DNA of 64,000 bases, taken from an uncultured Clostridium sp. (GTDB lineage Bacteria > Bacillota > Clostridia > Lachnospirales > Lachnospiraceae). The notes beneath the pieces are model-generated. The model searched no databases, was not told where the DNA came from, and worked only from the letters and a program-made list of their open reading frames with translations. The position numbers and the translations under genes were made by a program. The DNA lies in NCBI GenBank assembly GCA_902496665.1, contig CABVBU010000003.1:62001-126000 (forward strand), read 5' to 3'. Positions 7,857-16,684 of this stretch are shown one piece after another (the first letter of the stretch is position 1; every line of letters starts with the position of its first letter).

Positions 7857-10800
7857 ATGAGGAAGTGCGGAATGAAAAAACGTGTTCTGGCATCTCTCAT
7901 GGCAGCCTGCATGGTTGCCGGGGCAGTGCCGGGAGTGTCGTTGGCGGAAAACGCGAATGGGGCGGCACCGGAAAATTCGCTGAGTCCGAGTTCGAAAGGT
8001 TATACATTTGCGGGAAAAGAGACAGATTCGGCTGATCCGGATATTAAGCTGTTGAAAACGGCTGTGTATGATGCGGAAACAGATGAATATACGATCACTC
8101 TGTCGGCGGAGGCGAAAGAGTTAATTAAGACGAAGCCGACGCATGTGGTGTTTGTATTGGACGCATCAGGATCTATGAATTATTGTACAGAAAAGAACCT
8201 TAAAAATGAAAATGTGACTGAGGATGAAAAAGAAAGATTGAGCGGTCATGTGCATTATATTCTGTACAAGAATGCCGGATGGGATCAGGATAAATATCAA
8301 CTTAAAGATTATCTTGGCAATGGCTGTACACTTGTCGATGCAAAGCAGAATGAAAGTCGTTGGAAAATTGCCAAAAGTGCGATTCAGACAATGTCGGAAA
8401 ATCTTGGAACAGATGGAATCACATACGACTATGTCTGGTTTAATACGAATGCTGGGGTGAGCAGCAGTGAACCAGTATATAGTGATGTGACACCAGAAGG
8501 ATTCACTGTACTGGTAGACGGAGTTAACAAAGCGAAAGAGAAGTTCAAAACAGACTCTGCTGATACGGATAAAGTTATGATTATTGTGGCAGATGGAGAT
8601 GCACAGAAAGAGTTTTGGAATGGATATGACACTTATTATCCTAAAAAAGAAGTAAAAGAATTTAAAGATCAGGGCGGAAAGATTTATACAGTAGGATTTA
8701 CATTTTCAAATGTTGAATTTGACAATCTTTCCAGCGGAAATGGATACAACTTTAATGCGACGGACGAATCAGCACTTAAGGTATCCCTTAACAAGATCAG
8801 CCGGAATATTAAAAGCCTGATCAGCGATCCGCTTGGAGATAATGTTTCGCTGGTGGGCAGTGTAGGTGTTGAAGGAAGCAATGTTTCGGCACAGATCAAT
8901 AGTGATGGAAATGTGATCTCCTGGAATGATCCAAACGGTCTGCAGAAGGTTACTCTTATTTACAAAGTTAAGGTAAAAGATTCTGCAAAAACTGCAGGTG
9001 ATGTAAGGTTAAATGGAGATGCTGTCTTAAATTACACGGATGGAGCAAACACAAACACGATCCCATTCCCAACCCCATCTGTCACCGGCGCATCCCTGAA
9101 AGTCGAATATGTGGATGACAGCAATACGGTTGTAAAAACCGATGAGGACTGGATCGGTCTCACCGGCGGAAATGTCTCCTTTAAGAAGATCACGGATATC
9201 CCGGAAACAATCACTGTGGGCGACACGACCTATTATGTCATCTCCAGCGATCCGGAAACGATTCCGACACCGACAGCGGGAGAGGAGTATAAAGTTACCG
9301 TCCGCGTCTCAACAGAAAAGCCGAATCAGGCGATCTACAGCGTGATCTATGATGCAAACGGCGGATCCTGGAAAGAGGACTATACTGCAAAGGAACACTA
9401 TTCCCTGAACGCAGAGCGCACAACACTCACAAGAGCCGAGATGAATTACAGCGATATGATCGAGGTCCTTGGAGGAAATGACGCGCCAGAGCGTTCTGGA
9501 TATGTATTTAAAGGATGGCAGATGACTCTGGATGGTGAAGATTATCCGCTTGTCACCAGTGCACCGGTAGGTCGGGCAGCAGATGACAGCCATGAAGTTC
9601 ATCTAAATGCGATCTGGGAAGAGGATATCCCGGTACCGGGCGAAGTTACCTATGTTGTGAACAAACATTATATCGACACAGACGAAAATAATCCTGTTTA
9701 CAATGAGTCCGTTGATATCAACCAGACTGCTGAGGAAGGTTCTCCGATTCCCGAAAAGGTCGTATATCTTATGACAACTCAGGAGTACTATTATACAAAT
9801 TACCTGTATAAACGTGCGACAGTCACAGTTGGAGATGATGTCGAGGTCTACACAGATGATTCTACATTCAAGTCTGGAAAGAACATCATCGACCTCTATT
9901 ACTACCGCGATTCCTGGAATGAAATCAATGGCAGTGAGACTGGTGGAGATGAGATCCCGGATATCAAGCAGGTACTTGTGAACTTTGGAAATAAAGATGG
10001 AAACGGTACCGTAACTGAAAAAGAAAATGCAGAAAAGAACACCGGTATCGTCCAGGTCTACACTCTGGAAGAAGGTCAGACAGTCGTAAAACCGTCCCTG
10101 GAAGGTGTGGAAGTTACTCCGGCAGATGGTTATGAGTTTTCAAAGTGGACGAAAAATGACAGAGACAATTCCGGAATAAAACCGGATATCGAACAGACTG
10201 TCAAAGGCGGCGATGAACTGGACTTCTGGGCATGGTTTGGAGAAGAACCGCAGGATCCGGACCTCCCGACCTACGACGAATTAAAGGACGTCATCGGAAA
10301 CGTCGTCCTCGTCCACACCGGCAGCAACGCGGAGCATCAGGATGCGGAGTATGAGCTGATCAAGGGAAGCTATGATATCGCAAAGTATGACACCGCAAGC
10401 GCAAGCAACGCGAAAGCTGTCGTTACCGTGAAAGCGGCAGCTTACAAAGACGCTTACAACGAGGAGAATGGAACCCATACAGTACAGGGAAAATCATCTG
10501 CGAAGGTAGTACTTCAGTATGACGGCGATGCATGGGAACTCGTGGACGGTGATCTTCCGGTAACATTTACTGTCAAGTGTTCCGAGAAGAAGCCGGATAT
10601 CCCGGATGAGCCGGAGATTCCAGAGAAGAAGTACAGTGATATTAAATTCGTTGTAGTAAACGGAAACTTCACAGAGAATGGAAAGACTGAGATTACAAAG
10701 AATTTTGAAGTCGGCACAAAGATCACACTTGCAGACATCCCGGCATCTAAGGGAAAGAGCAGCAGCTACAGTGATGCGACATGGGATAAGTACCCGTTAG

Positions 10801-11462
10801 GATATGTTGTGGGCGAGGAAGGAACAACCTTCACGATCACCTATAAGTGGAGATCTACCGGCGGAAACGGCGGTGGAGGCGGAAGCCACAGTTCCACAAC
10901 GAGAGGCAAAGCCACAAACGCAGCAGGAAAGTCCGGCCGCTGGATCTTAGAGGGCGGCGAGTTCACAGAGGACAACGGAAGACTTCCGTCCAACGAGTAT
11001 TTAAAGATCGGTGACACGATCTACGGCTTCTACACCTATGGTTTCGCCATCGATTTCGACCGCCCGGAATACTACACAGACGCAGCGATCCAGGCGAAGG
11101 GCGGCTACCGCGAGGCAAGGGGAACCTGGAGGTTAAACGGCTGGTGGTTCTGCTACGATGACGGCACATTCCCGCACAGCGAGTGGGTATACCTCACATG
11201 GAACGGACATTCCGACTGGTACTACTTCGACGTTGACGGCTGGATGGAAGATGGCTGGTTATTCTGGAACAACAACTGGTATTACCTTCATACAAAGTAC
11301 GACAACACCAGAGGTCATATGTACACCGGCTGGCATGAGATCGATGGAAAGTGGTATTACTTCAATACGGCATCCGACAAGGGAACACTTGGCGCAATGC
11401 TTGCGAATACCACAACACCGGATGGATATAAAGTCGACGCGAATGGGGTATGGATCCGGTAA
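7857..11462 (+). CDS. Large secreted vWA-domain surface protein with C-terminal cell-wall-binding repeats
   Basis: This 1201-residue protein is probably exported and held on the wall, where it could act as an adhesin. A basic start and hydrophobic core (KKRVLASLMAACMVAG) form a signal peptide ending near LAEN. A von Willebrand A domain follows, with its MIDAS motif DASGS at residues 102-106. The middle carries Ig-like segments, a Listeria-Bacteroides type repeat starting YDANGG near residue 497, and a MucBP-like stretch (VVNKHYIDTDENN). The last ~120 residues are GW/YY repeats (WYYFDVDGWMEDGW, WYYFNTAS) like choline-binding modules. There is no LPXTG motif, so attachment is by the repeats. 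AGGAGG lies 9 bp before the ATG. A terminator follows, so it is monocistronic. Confidence 0.88.
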   Translation: MRKCGMKKRVLASLMAACMVAGAVPGVSLAENANGAAPENSLSPSSKGYTFAGKETDSADPDIKLLKTAVYDAETDEYTITLSAEAKELIKTKPTHVVFVLDASGSMNYCTEKNLKNENVTEDEKERLSGHVHYILYKNAGWDQDKYQLKDYLGNGCTLVDAKQNESRWKIAKSAIQTMSENLGTDGITYDYVWFNTNAGVSSSEPVYSDVTPEGFTVLVDGVNKAKEKFKTDSADTDKVMIIVADGDAQKEFWNGYDTYYPKKEVKEFKDQGGKIYTVGFTFSNVEFDNLSSGNGYNFNATDESALKVSLNKISRNIKSLISDPLGDNVSLVGSVGVEGSNVSAQINSDGNVISWNDPNGLQKVTLIYKVKVKDSAKTAGDVRLNGDAVLNYTDGANTNTIPFPTPSVTGASLKVEYVDDSNTVVKTDEDWIGLTGGNVSFKKITDIPETITVGDTTYYVISSDPETIPTPTAGEEYKVTVRVSTEKPNQAIYSVIYDANGGSWKEDYTAKEHYSLNAERTTLTRAEMNYSDMIEVLGGNDAPERSGYVFKGWQMTLDGEDYPLVTSAPVGRAADDSHEVHLNAIWEEDIPVPGEVTYVVNKHYIDTDENNPVYNESVDINQTAEEGSPIPEKVVYLMTTQEYYYTNYLYKRATVTVGDDVEVYTDDSTFKSGKNIIDLYYYRDSWNEINGSETGGDEIPDIKQVLVNFGNKDGNGTVTEKENAEKNTGIVQVYTLEEGQTVVKPSLEGVEVTPADGYEFSKWTKNDRDNSGIKPDIEQTVKGGDELDFWAWFGEEPQDPDLPTYDELKDVIGNVVLVHTGSNAEHQDAEYELIKGSYDIAKYDTASASNAKAVVTVKAAAYKDAYNEENGTHTVQGKSSAKVVLQYDGDAWELVDGDLPVTFTVKCSEKKPDIPDEPEIPEKKYSDIKFVVVNGNFTENGKTEITKNFEVGTKITLADIPASKGKSSSYSDATWDKYPLGYVVGEEGTTFTITYKWRSTGGNGGGGGSHSSTTRGKATNAAGKSGRWILEGGEFTEDNGRLPSNEYLKIGDTIYGFYTYGFAIDFDRPEYYTDAAIQAKGGYREARGTWRLNGWWFCYDDGTFPHSEWVYLTWNGHSDWYYFDVDGWMEDGWLFWNNNWYYLHTKYDNTRGHMYTGWHEIDGKWYYFNTASDKGTLGAMLANTTTPDGYKVDANGVWIR

Positions 11463-11541
11463 AAGCAGTAAAACAGGGGACATGGAAGTATTCAGATTTC
11501 CTGCCAATGGATTATTTTAGATAATGGAATAAAGAATGTAG

Positions 11542-11578
11542 ACTGGGCTGTTGCATTAATATGCAGCAGCCCAGTTTG
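11542..11578 (+). terminator. Intrinsic terminator after the vWA surface protein
   Basis: ACTGGGCTGTTGCAT (11542-11556) pairs with ATGCAGCAGCCCAGT (11561-11575), with one G-U, around a TAAT loop. A short T-rich tail follows. Confidence 0.85.
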
Positions 11579-11769
11579 TGCGTGATTTGAAATATAATTT
11601 AAAATATATAGATATTTATGAACAAAATGTCTATAATAATAGATAAGTTAAACAACAATGAGAAAGTTGATATTGAATTACCATATTAAAAAAATTTGGA
11701 AGGAGAAATATTTACATTAGGATTTTGTGGTGTTTTATATAACAGCTTCCTCAGAATTCTCTATTACAT
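11579..11769. other. AT-rich intergenic stretch, possible decayed coding remnant
   Basis: The stretch is AT-rich and holds no supported gene. A frame around 11640-11795 reads through one stop and ends with a hydrophobic peptide (TLGFCGVLYNSFLRILYY). It has no start and no recognisable family, so it may be debris. Confidence 0.25.
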
Positions 11770-11813
11770 AAAAGGCGTTGCCAATCAGAAATTCTGATCA
11801 GGCAGCGCCTTTT
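11770..11813. terminator. Bidirectional intrinsic terminator after lysS
   Basis: AAAAGGCGTTGCC (11770-11782) pairs with GGCAGCGCCTTTT (11801-11813), one G-U, with an inner AATCAGAA/ATTCTGAT pairing. Both ends carry A/T tracts, so it can stop transcription of the minus-strand lysS and anything arriving from the left. Confidence 0.85.
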
Positions 11814-11829
11814 GTATATTCATTATCAA

Positions 11830-13767
11830 TTAGTACAGCTTCGCACCAGCCGGGATATGGTTGTCAACCATAAGAAGGTTTAACTTCTCCTCGCCCTCTT
11901 CCTCATGAATTGCGGAGAGGAGCATACCGCAGGAGTCGATTCCCATCATGGCTCTTGGCGGGAGGTTGGTGATCGCAATCAGGGTCTTTCCAACGAGCTC
12001 TTCCGGCTCATAGAAAGCGTGGATTCCGCTTAAGATCGTGCGGTCTGTGCCGGTTCCGTCATCGAGAGTGAACTGGAGGAGCTTTTTGCTCTTCTTAACT
12101 GCCTCGCATGCCTTAACCTTAACAGCGCGGAAATCGCACTTGCTGAATGTCTCAAAATCAACATAGTCAGCGAACATCGGCTCAACAACGACCTTGGAGA
12201 AATCGATCACTTCCGGATCTGCTGTCTCGGATGTCTTAACAACCGGTTTCTCAGACTTCTTGGAGTCTAAGGACTTCATCGTCGGGAAGAGCAGTACGTC
12301 ACGGATCGCCGGGGAGTTAGTAAATAACATTACAAGACGGTCGATACCGTATCCGATACCACCGGTCGGCGGCATACCGATCTCGAGGGCATTTAAGAAG
12401 TCCTCATCGGTGTGGTTCGCTTCCTCATCACCAGCGGCGAAAGCAGCTTCCTGTGCTTTGAAACGCTCTCTCTGGTCGATCGGGTCGTTTAACTCGGAGT
12501 ATGCGTTACACATCTCACGAGCGTAGATGTAGAGCTCGAAACGCTCAACCTGCTCCGGATGCTCCGGTTTCTTCTTGGTAAGCGGGGAGATCTCGATCGG
12601 ATGGTCTGTGATGAATGTCGGCTGGATCAGGTGCTCCTCAACGAACTCCTCGAAGAAGAGGTTGATGATGTCGCCGCGAACGTGACGATCCTCGTAGTGA
12701 ACGCCCTTTTCATCCGCTAATTTCTTTGCTTCCTCAGTAGTAGCAATCTCGTTGAAATCAATACCTGTGTATTTCTTGATCGCATCGATCATGGTCAGGC
12801 GCTCGAAGGGCTTTCCAAGGTCGATCTCAACATCTGCGTACGGAATTGTTGTGGATCCGCAGATCTGCTGTGCGATATGACGGAACATGTTCTCTGTGAG
12901 GTCCATCATTCCCTGGTAATCAGTGTATGCCTGGTATAACTCCATCAGGGTGAATTCCGGGTTGTGTCTTGTATCAAGACCTTCATTACGGAATACACGA
13001 CCGATCTCGTAAACGCGCTCCATACCGCCAACGATAAGTCTCTTTAAGTAGAGCTCAAGGGAGATACGAAGTTTAACATCCTCGTCGAGAGCGTTGTAGT
13101 GTGTCTCGAACGGTCTCGCAGCAGCGCCGCCTGCGTTTGCAACGAGCATCGGAGTCTCGACCTCAAGGAATCCGAGGTCATCTAAGTATCTGCGGATGCA
13201 GCTGATGATCTTGGAACGCATAACGAATGTCTTCTTAACATCCTCGTTCATGATCAGGTCAACGTATCTCTGACGGTAACGGGTATCTGTGTTTGTAAGT
13301 CCGTGGTACTTCTCCGGAAGGATCTGTAAGCTCTTGGAGAGCAGTGTTACGGAATGGGCATGAACAGAGATCTCGCCCATCTTTGTTGTGAATACAAAGC
13401 CCTTGACGCCGACGATATCGCCGATATCCATTCTCTTGAAGTCTTTGTAGGAATCCTCGCCGAGGTCATCGCGGCATACATAGCACTGGATGTTGCCTTT
13501 GAGATCCTGGACGTTGCAGAAAGAAGCTTTACCCATGACACGCTTGGACATGATACGTCCGGCGATGGAAACTTCCTTTCCGTCATATTCTGCGTAATGA
13601 TCCTTGATATCTGCGCTGTGAGCTGTCTGATCATATTTTGTGATCTGGAACGGGTCTTTACCCTCTGTCTGTAACTCAGCAAGCTTTTCGCGGCGCACCT
13701 TTAAGAGCTGATGGATATCCTGCTCTTTTGCATTTGCATTCTTGTTCTGATTCTGCTGTTCAGCCAC
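11830..13767 (-). CDS. lysS: Class II lysyl-tRNA synthetase with C-terminal tRNA-binding (Trbp111/EMAP-II) domain
   Basis: LysS charges tRNA-Lys with lysine in the cytosol. Residues 1 to about 500 form the usual class II enzyme: an OB-fold anticodon domain (VSIAGRIMSKRVMGKASF), motif 2 (GRVFRNEGLDTRHNPEFTLM) and motif 3 (GIGYGIDRLVML). A ~110-residue domain is added from about residue 540: DFRAVKVKACEAVKKSKKLL and LPPRAMMGIDSCGMLL match the Trbp111 type RNA-binding OB fold usually found at the end of MetRS. At 645 residues it is about 145 longer than typical LysRS. An N-terminal Asn/Gln-rich lead precedes the core. It is downstream of greA on the same strand with a 97-bp gap, so the two are probably cotranscribed. 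Confidence 0.96.
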   Translation of the reverse strand: MAEQQNQNKNANAKEQDIHQLLKVRREKLAELQTEGKDPFQITKYDQTAHSADIKDHYAEYDGKEVSIAGRIMSKRVMGKASFCNVQDLKGNIQCYVCRDDLGEDSYKDFKRMDIGDIVGVKGFVFTTKMGEISVHAHSVTLLSKSLQILPEKYHGLTNTDTRYRQRYVDLIMNEDVKKTFVMRSKIISCIRRYLDDLGFLEVETPMLVANAGGAAARPFETHYNALDEDVKLRISLELYLKRLIVGGMERVYEIGRVFRNEGLDTRHNPEFTLMELYQAYTDYQGMMDLTENMFRHIAQQICGSTTIPYADVEIDLGKPFERLTMIDAIKKYTGIDFNEIATTEEAKKLADEKGVHYEDRHVRGDIINLFFEEFVEEHLIQPTFITDHPIEISPLTKKKPEHPEQVERFELYIYAREMCNAYSELNDPIDQRERFKAQEAAFAAGDEEANHTDEDFLNALEIGMPPTGGIGYGIDRLVMLFTNSPAIRDVLLFPTMKSLDSKKSEKPVVKTSETADPEVIDFSKVVVEPMFADYVDFETFSKCDFRAVKVKACEAVKKSKKLLQFTLDDGTGTDRTILSGIHAFYEPEELVGKTLIAITNLPPRAMMGIDSCGMLLSAIHEEEGEEKLNLLMVDNHIPAGAKLY

Positions 13768-13815
13768 TTTTCTATTTCTCCTTCACTGTAGTCTTTGTGT
13801 ATGATTGATACGGTA

Positions 13816-13856
13816 GTGTACAGAATTTTCAGTCCGGAAGATCCCCGTCTGTACAC
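13816..13856. repeat. Inverted repeat in the greA-lysS spacer
   Basis: GTGTACAG (13816-13823) and CTGTACAC (13849-13856) are perfect inverted copies around a 25-nt loop. There is no T tract on the minus strand, so it is not a clear terminator; it could be an RNA hairpin between the two genes. Confidence 0.45.
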
Positions 13857-13864
13857 GGCGGCGA

Positions 13865-14347
13865 TCAATCGACTCTTTTAATATCGAGTACCTTATACTG
13901 GATAACTCCGGACTGTGTCTCAACGTCAACAACGTCGCCAACGCGTTTTCCGATCAGCGCGTGTCCGACCGGGGACTCGTTGGAGATCTTATTCTCAAGG
14001 CTGTTAGCCTCTGTGGAACCAACGAGCTTGAATTCCATCTCCTCGTCGAAATCTACATCGTAAACCTTTACGATACAGCCGACGTTGATCTTGTCAAGGT
14101 TTACCTCGTCCTCAACAACGACCTCCGCGTTCTTTAACAGCTTCTCGAGTTCTTCGATTCTTAACTCGATATCTCTCTGCTCGTCTTTTGCAGCATCGTA
14201 CTCGGCGTTCTCGGATAAGTCTCCCTGTTCTCTTGCCTCTTTGATCTTCTGGGCAATCTCGCGACGGCGGTTTACTTTCAGATCCTGAAGTTCATCCTCG
14301 TATTTTTTCAGTCCTGCATAAGTTAAAATATGTTTCTTATCAGCCAT
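13865..14347 (-). CDS. greA: Transcription elongation factor GreA
   Basis: GreA binds backtracked RNA polymerase and stimulates cleavage of the nascent transcript so that elongation can resume. The 160-residue length is standard. The N-terminal coiled coil carries the catalytic acidic tip in GDLSENAEYDAAKDEQ, and the C-terminal globular domain contains SPVGHALIGKRVGDVV. It is preceded by a perfect consensus promoter on the minus strand and followed by lysS on the same strand. AAGGTAAGAC lies just upstream of the ATG. Confidence 0.98.
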   Translation of the reverse strand: MADKKHILTYAGLKKYEDELQDLKVNRRREIAQKIKEAREQGDLSENAEYDAAKDEQRDIELRIEELEKLLKNAEVVVEDEVNLDKINVGCIVKVYDVDFDEEMEFKLVGSTEANSLENKISNESPVGHALIGKRVGDVVDVETQSGVIQYKVLDIKRVD

Positions 14348-14416
14348 GACGTCTTACCTTTCTTATTGTTTCGGGGCAGAATGCCCCTTTATAATTTTTA
14401 GCTTTACATTCTCTGT

Positions 14417-14445
14417 ATTATAGCGTGAACACTGGGGATTGTCAA
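14417..14445 (-). promoter_or_regulatory. Strong sigma-A promoter of greA-lysS
   Basis: On the minus strand a perfect TTGACA (14445-14440), a 17-bp spacer and a perfect TATAAT (14422-14417) lie 70 bp upstream of greA. Confidence 0.92.
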
Positions 14446-14621
14446 GAAGACGAAAGCCTTTGTTTTTGTGGATTTTTAGGGTATAATAGATTTAAAATGA
14501 CTTATATGGACAAAAATATATTTTATTAGGAAGAAACAGAGAAAAAATAATGGGAAAATACGCAATCTATGAACTGAGAAGCATCAGAAAGTATAAAATA
14601 GGAATTATTACTAATATTAGC

Positions 14622-14650
14622 TTGCCATTCAATAAACACTATGATATAAT
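14622..14650 (+). promoter_or_regulatory. Promoter of the 72-residue small protein gene
   Basis: TTGCCA (14622-14627), a 17-bp spacer and TATAAT (14645-14650) lie 44 bp before the ATG at 14695. Another TATAAT is at 14482-14487 without a clear -35. Confidence 0.75.
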
Positions 14651-14694
14651 CAGGATAATCTAAAATATAAAAAATGAGAAAGGAAGTTACCAAT

Positions 14695-14913
14695 ATGCAG
14701 TACGCTATTGCACATTTAGATCAGGACGGCAACGGGGATTCCGATAAGAATCCGTATATCTCTGTTGATTTCGAGAATAACCTTGAGTCATGTCTTGAGG
14801 CGGCAAATATGATGGAGGATGAGGGATATAAGGAGATCACACCGTTTATCCTTGAGGATGAGGGAAAGAGCGGCACTTATACCTGGGAATATGTGAGACA
14901 GCATTCCATCTAA
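14695..14913 (+). CDS. Small acidic protein of unknown function, 72 residues
   Basis: I do not recognise this family. The ATG at 14695 is preferred over one at 14674 because AAAGGAAG lies just before it. The protein is short, acidic and soluble (MQYAIAHLDQDGNGDSDKN, later LEDEGKSGTYTWEYVRQH), with no membrane segment. DQDGNGDSD superficially resembles a calcium-binding loop but lacks a surrounding EF-hand. It has its own consensus promoter and a terminator right behind it, so it is an independently expressed gene, which makes it likely to be real. Confidence 0.7.
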   Translation: MQYAIAHLDQDGNGDSDKNPYISVDFENNLESCLEAANMMEDEGYKEITPFILEDEGKSGTYTWEYVRQHSI

Positions 14914-14922
14914 TAAATAGGA

Positions 14923-14966
14923 AAGAAATCCGGCAGCGCATGTTCAATGCGGTCGGATTTCTTTTT
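14923..14966 (+). terminator. Intrinsic terminator after the small protein gene
   Basis: AAGAAATCCG (14923-14932) pairs with CGGATTTCTT (14954-14963), with T residues through 14966 and an inner GCAT/ATGC pairing. Confidence 0.85.
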
Positions 14967-15079
14967 GCGTTGGGCGTCTGAAAAAGGATGTCGACAGTGG
15001 GTTCGCAGATGTTGTCATGCATTCAAAGATGTGGTGACAATATCTGTCGTTGAGGGAATTTAAAGCAAAAAAATATTCC

Positions 15080-15103
15080 GGGGGGGTATTTTAGAACTAT
15101 AAT
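15080..15103 (+). promoter_or_regulatory. G7 tract and -10 box upstream of the exopolysaccharide operon
   Basis: Seven consecutive G residues (15080-15086) lie 11 bp before a perfect TATAAT (15098-15103), about 140 bp upstream of cpsB. The tract occupies the place of the -35/-10 spacer; no good TTGACA is present. A change in tract length would change the spacing, as in known homopolymer-tuned promoters. Transcription from here has not been shown. The rest of 14967-15245 holds no other supported feature. Confidence 0.5.
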
Positions 15104-15245
15104 TTCAGAAAAAACTATTTTATAGCCTTTTTTCGGTACGAAAAGCATTTACTTTTTAAGGTAAGGATGGTAGTATTGTTCTGAAAGTCGAAATATGGCA
15201 TAAAAGGAAAAGAGTGGCAATGATATTCCATACGGAGACAACAAA

Positions 15246-15953
15246 ATGATAGATATACATACACATGTACTGCCGGGAGTAGATGACGGGTCTTCCAATA
15301 TTGAGGAGACGAAACGACTTCTGGAAATGTCATGGAAGCAGGGCGTGACAACAATTATAGCAACCCCGCATTTTTCACATCACACGGATTTTACAAAGCT
15401 TCAGGAGCGTCTTAAGATGACGCAGGAAGCCGCAAAAAATATCGATCCCAAATTTAAAATTTATCTCGGACAGGAGATCCTCTACTTTGAGGGACTCACA
15501 GACTGGCTGGACCAAGGAAAAGCGCTGACGCTGGCAGGAAGCCGCTATGTCCTTGTGGAGTTTCGGCCAAATGATAATTTTATCCGGCTGTCCAGAGCGG
15601 TGAGAGATCTGGTTTCTGCAGGATACCTCCCGATCATTGCACATATTGAGCGGTATACCTGTCTGCGGGAAAAAGGGAAAACCACGGAGCTGATCGATTA
15701 CGGTGCATATCTTCAGATGAATGCGTCCAGCGTTCTCGGAGGGATTTTTAACCGGGACGCGAGATGGTGCAGAAATGAGATTACAGAGGGGCGTATCCAC
15801 TTTGTTGCGAGTGATATGCACAATGTAGCTTCAAGACCGCCGAGAATGGCGGACGCCTGGAAGAAGATTGGGAAAAACAAAGGGATGCTTCAAAAGCAGA
15901 TCTTCTGGATCAATCAGAAATATATTCTGCGAGATAAGACATTACAACGCTGA
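15246..15953 (+). CDS. cpsB: CpsB/CapC-type PHP-domain protein-tyrosine phosphatase
   Basis: CpsB enzymes are Mn2+-dependent phosphatases that dephosphorylate the capsule BY-kinase and so tune polysaccharide chain export. The 235-residue length and PHP metal ligands fit: IDIHTHVLPGVDDGS at the N-terminus, ATPHFSHH, the GQEILY glutamate, IAHIERY, and ASDMHNVASRPP near the end. It is the first gene of the locus, 17 bp before cpsC, and the cognate kinase cpsD is two genes on. It acts in the cytosol at the membrane face. The ribosome site before the ATG is weak. Confidence 0.93.
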   Translation: MIDIHTHVLPGVDDGSSNIEETKRLLEMSWKQGVTTIIATPHFSHHTDFTKLQERLKMTQEAAKNIDPKFKIYLGQEILYFEGLTDWLDQGKALTLAGSRYVLVEFRPNDNFIRLSRAVRDLVSAGYLPIIAHIERYTCLREKGKTTELIDYGAYLQMNASSVLGGIFNRDARWCRNEITEGRIHFVASDMHNVASRPPRMADAWKKIGKNKGMLQKQIFWINQKYILRDKTLQR

Positions 15954-15970
15954 AAAAGGAAAAGGAAATT

Positions 15971-16657
15971 ATGGAAAAGAAATTTGTTGATGATGACGAG
16001 ATCGATCTTCTCGAATTATTTTATGCGCTGAAACGACGCTGGTGGGCGATCCTGCTGGCACTGATCATCGGAGGCGGAGTTGCCGGAGTCTACACGAAAA
16101 AACTGATTGCCCCGGTCTATGAATCGACCTCTATGGTATATGTACTCTCAAAAGAGACAACGCTGGCATCCCTGGCAGATCTTCAGATCGGCAGCCAGCT
16201 CACAAAAGACTACAGCGTTATCATCAAGAGCCGTCCGGTTCTCCAGGAGGTTATTGACAAACAGGGGCTTGATATGACCCCGGATGATCTCGGAAAAATG
16301 ATCACGATCAATAACCCGAGCGATACCCGTATACTTTCTATCACTGTTTCAGATATTGATCCGACACGCGCGAAGGCGATCGTGGACGAGGTTACAAAGT
16401 CAGCCTCCAGCTATATCGGAGATATCATGGAGATGGTTCCGCCTAAAACGATCGAGGCCGGAATCGTTGCAGAATATCCGAGCTCTCCGAGTGTGAAGAA
16501 GAACGCTCTGCTCGGCGGTCTGGGGCTTGCTGTTCTCGTCTGCGGACTGATCTGTCTGAAGACGATCCTCGACGATACGATCAAGAGCGAGGAAGATATC
16601 GAGAAGTACCTTGGACTTTCCGTGCTCGCTGTGATCCCGGATGCAGAGAAAAAGTAG
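15971..16657 (+). CDS. cpsC: Wzz/CpsC-type chain-length determinant and kinase activator
   Basis: CpsC is the membrane adaptor that activates the BY-kinase and influences polymer length. The 228-residue protein has the two-helix Wzz topology: a cytosolic lead (DEIDLLELFYALKRRWWA), the first membrane helix at about residues 25-43, an extracytoplasmic domain, and a second helix at about 178-198. A short cytosolic tail ends in IKSEEDIEKYLGLSVLAVIP, the conserved Wzz C-terminal segment. AAAAGGAAAAGGAAA precedes the ATG. It lies between the phosphatase and the kinase, the standard Firmicutes order. Confidence 0.93.
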   Translation: MEKKFVDDDEIDLLELFYALKRRWWAILLALIIGGGVAGVYTKKLIAPVYESTSMVYVLSKETTLASLADLQIGSQLTKDYSVIIKSRPVLQEVIDKQGLDMTPDDLGKMITINNPSDTRILSITVSDIDPTRAKAIVDEVTKSASSYIGDIMEMVPPKTIEAGIVAEYPSSPSVKKNALLGGLGLAVLVCGLICLKTILDDTIKSEEDIEKYLGLSVLAVIPDAEKK

Positions 16658-16684
16658 GGCAGAAGAGAACAGGAGACGAAACAT

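Noticed and set aside
14550..14663. 37-codon plus-strand frame starting MGKYAIYEL
   Set aside because: The consensus promoter at 14622-14650 lies inside it and there is no good ribosome site, so it is more likely untranslated.
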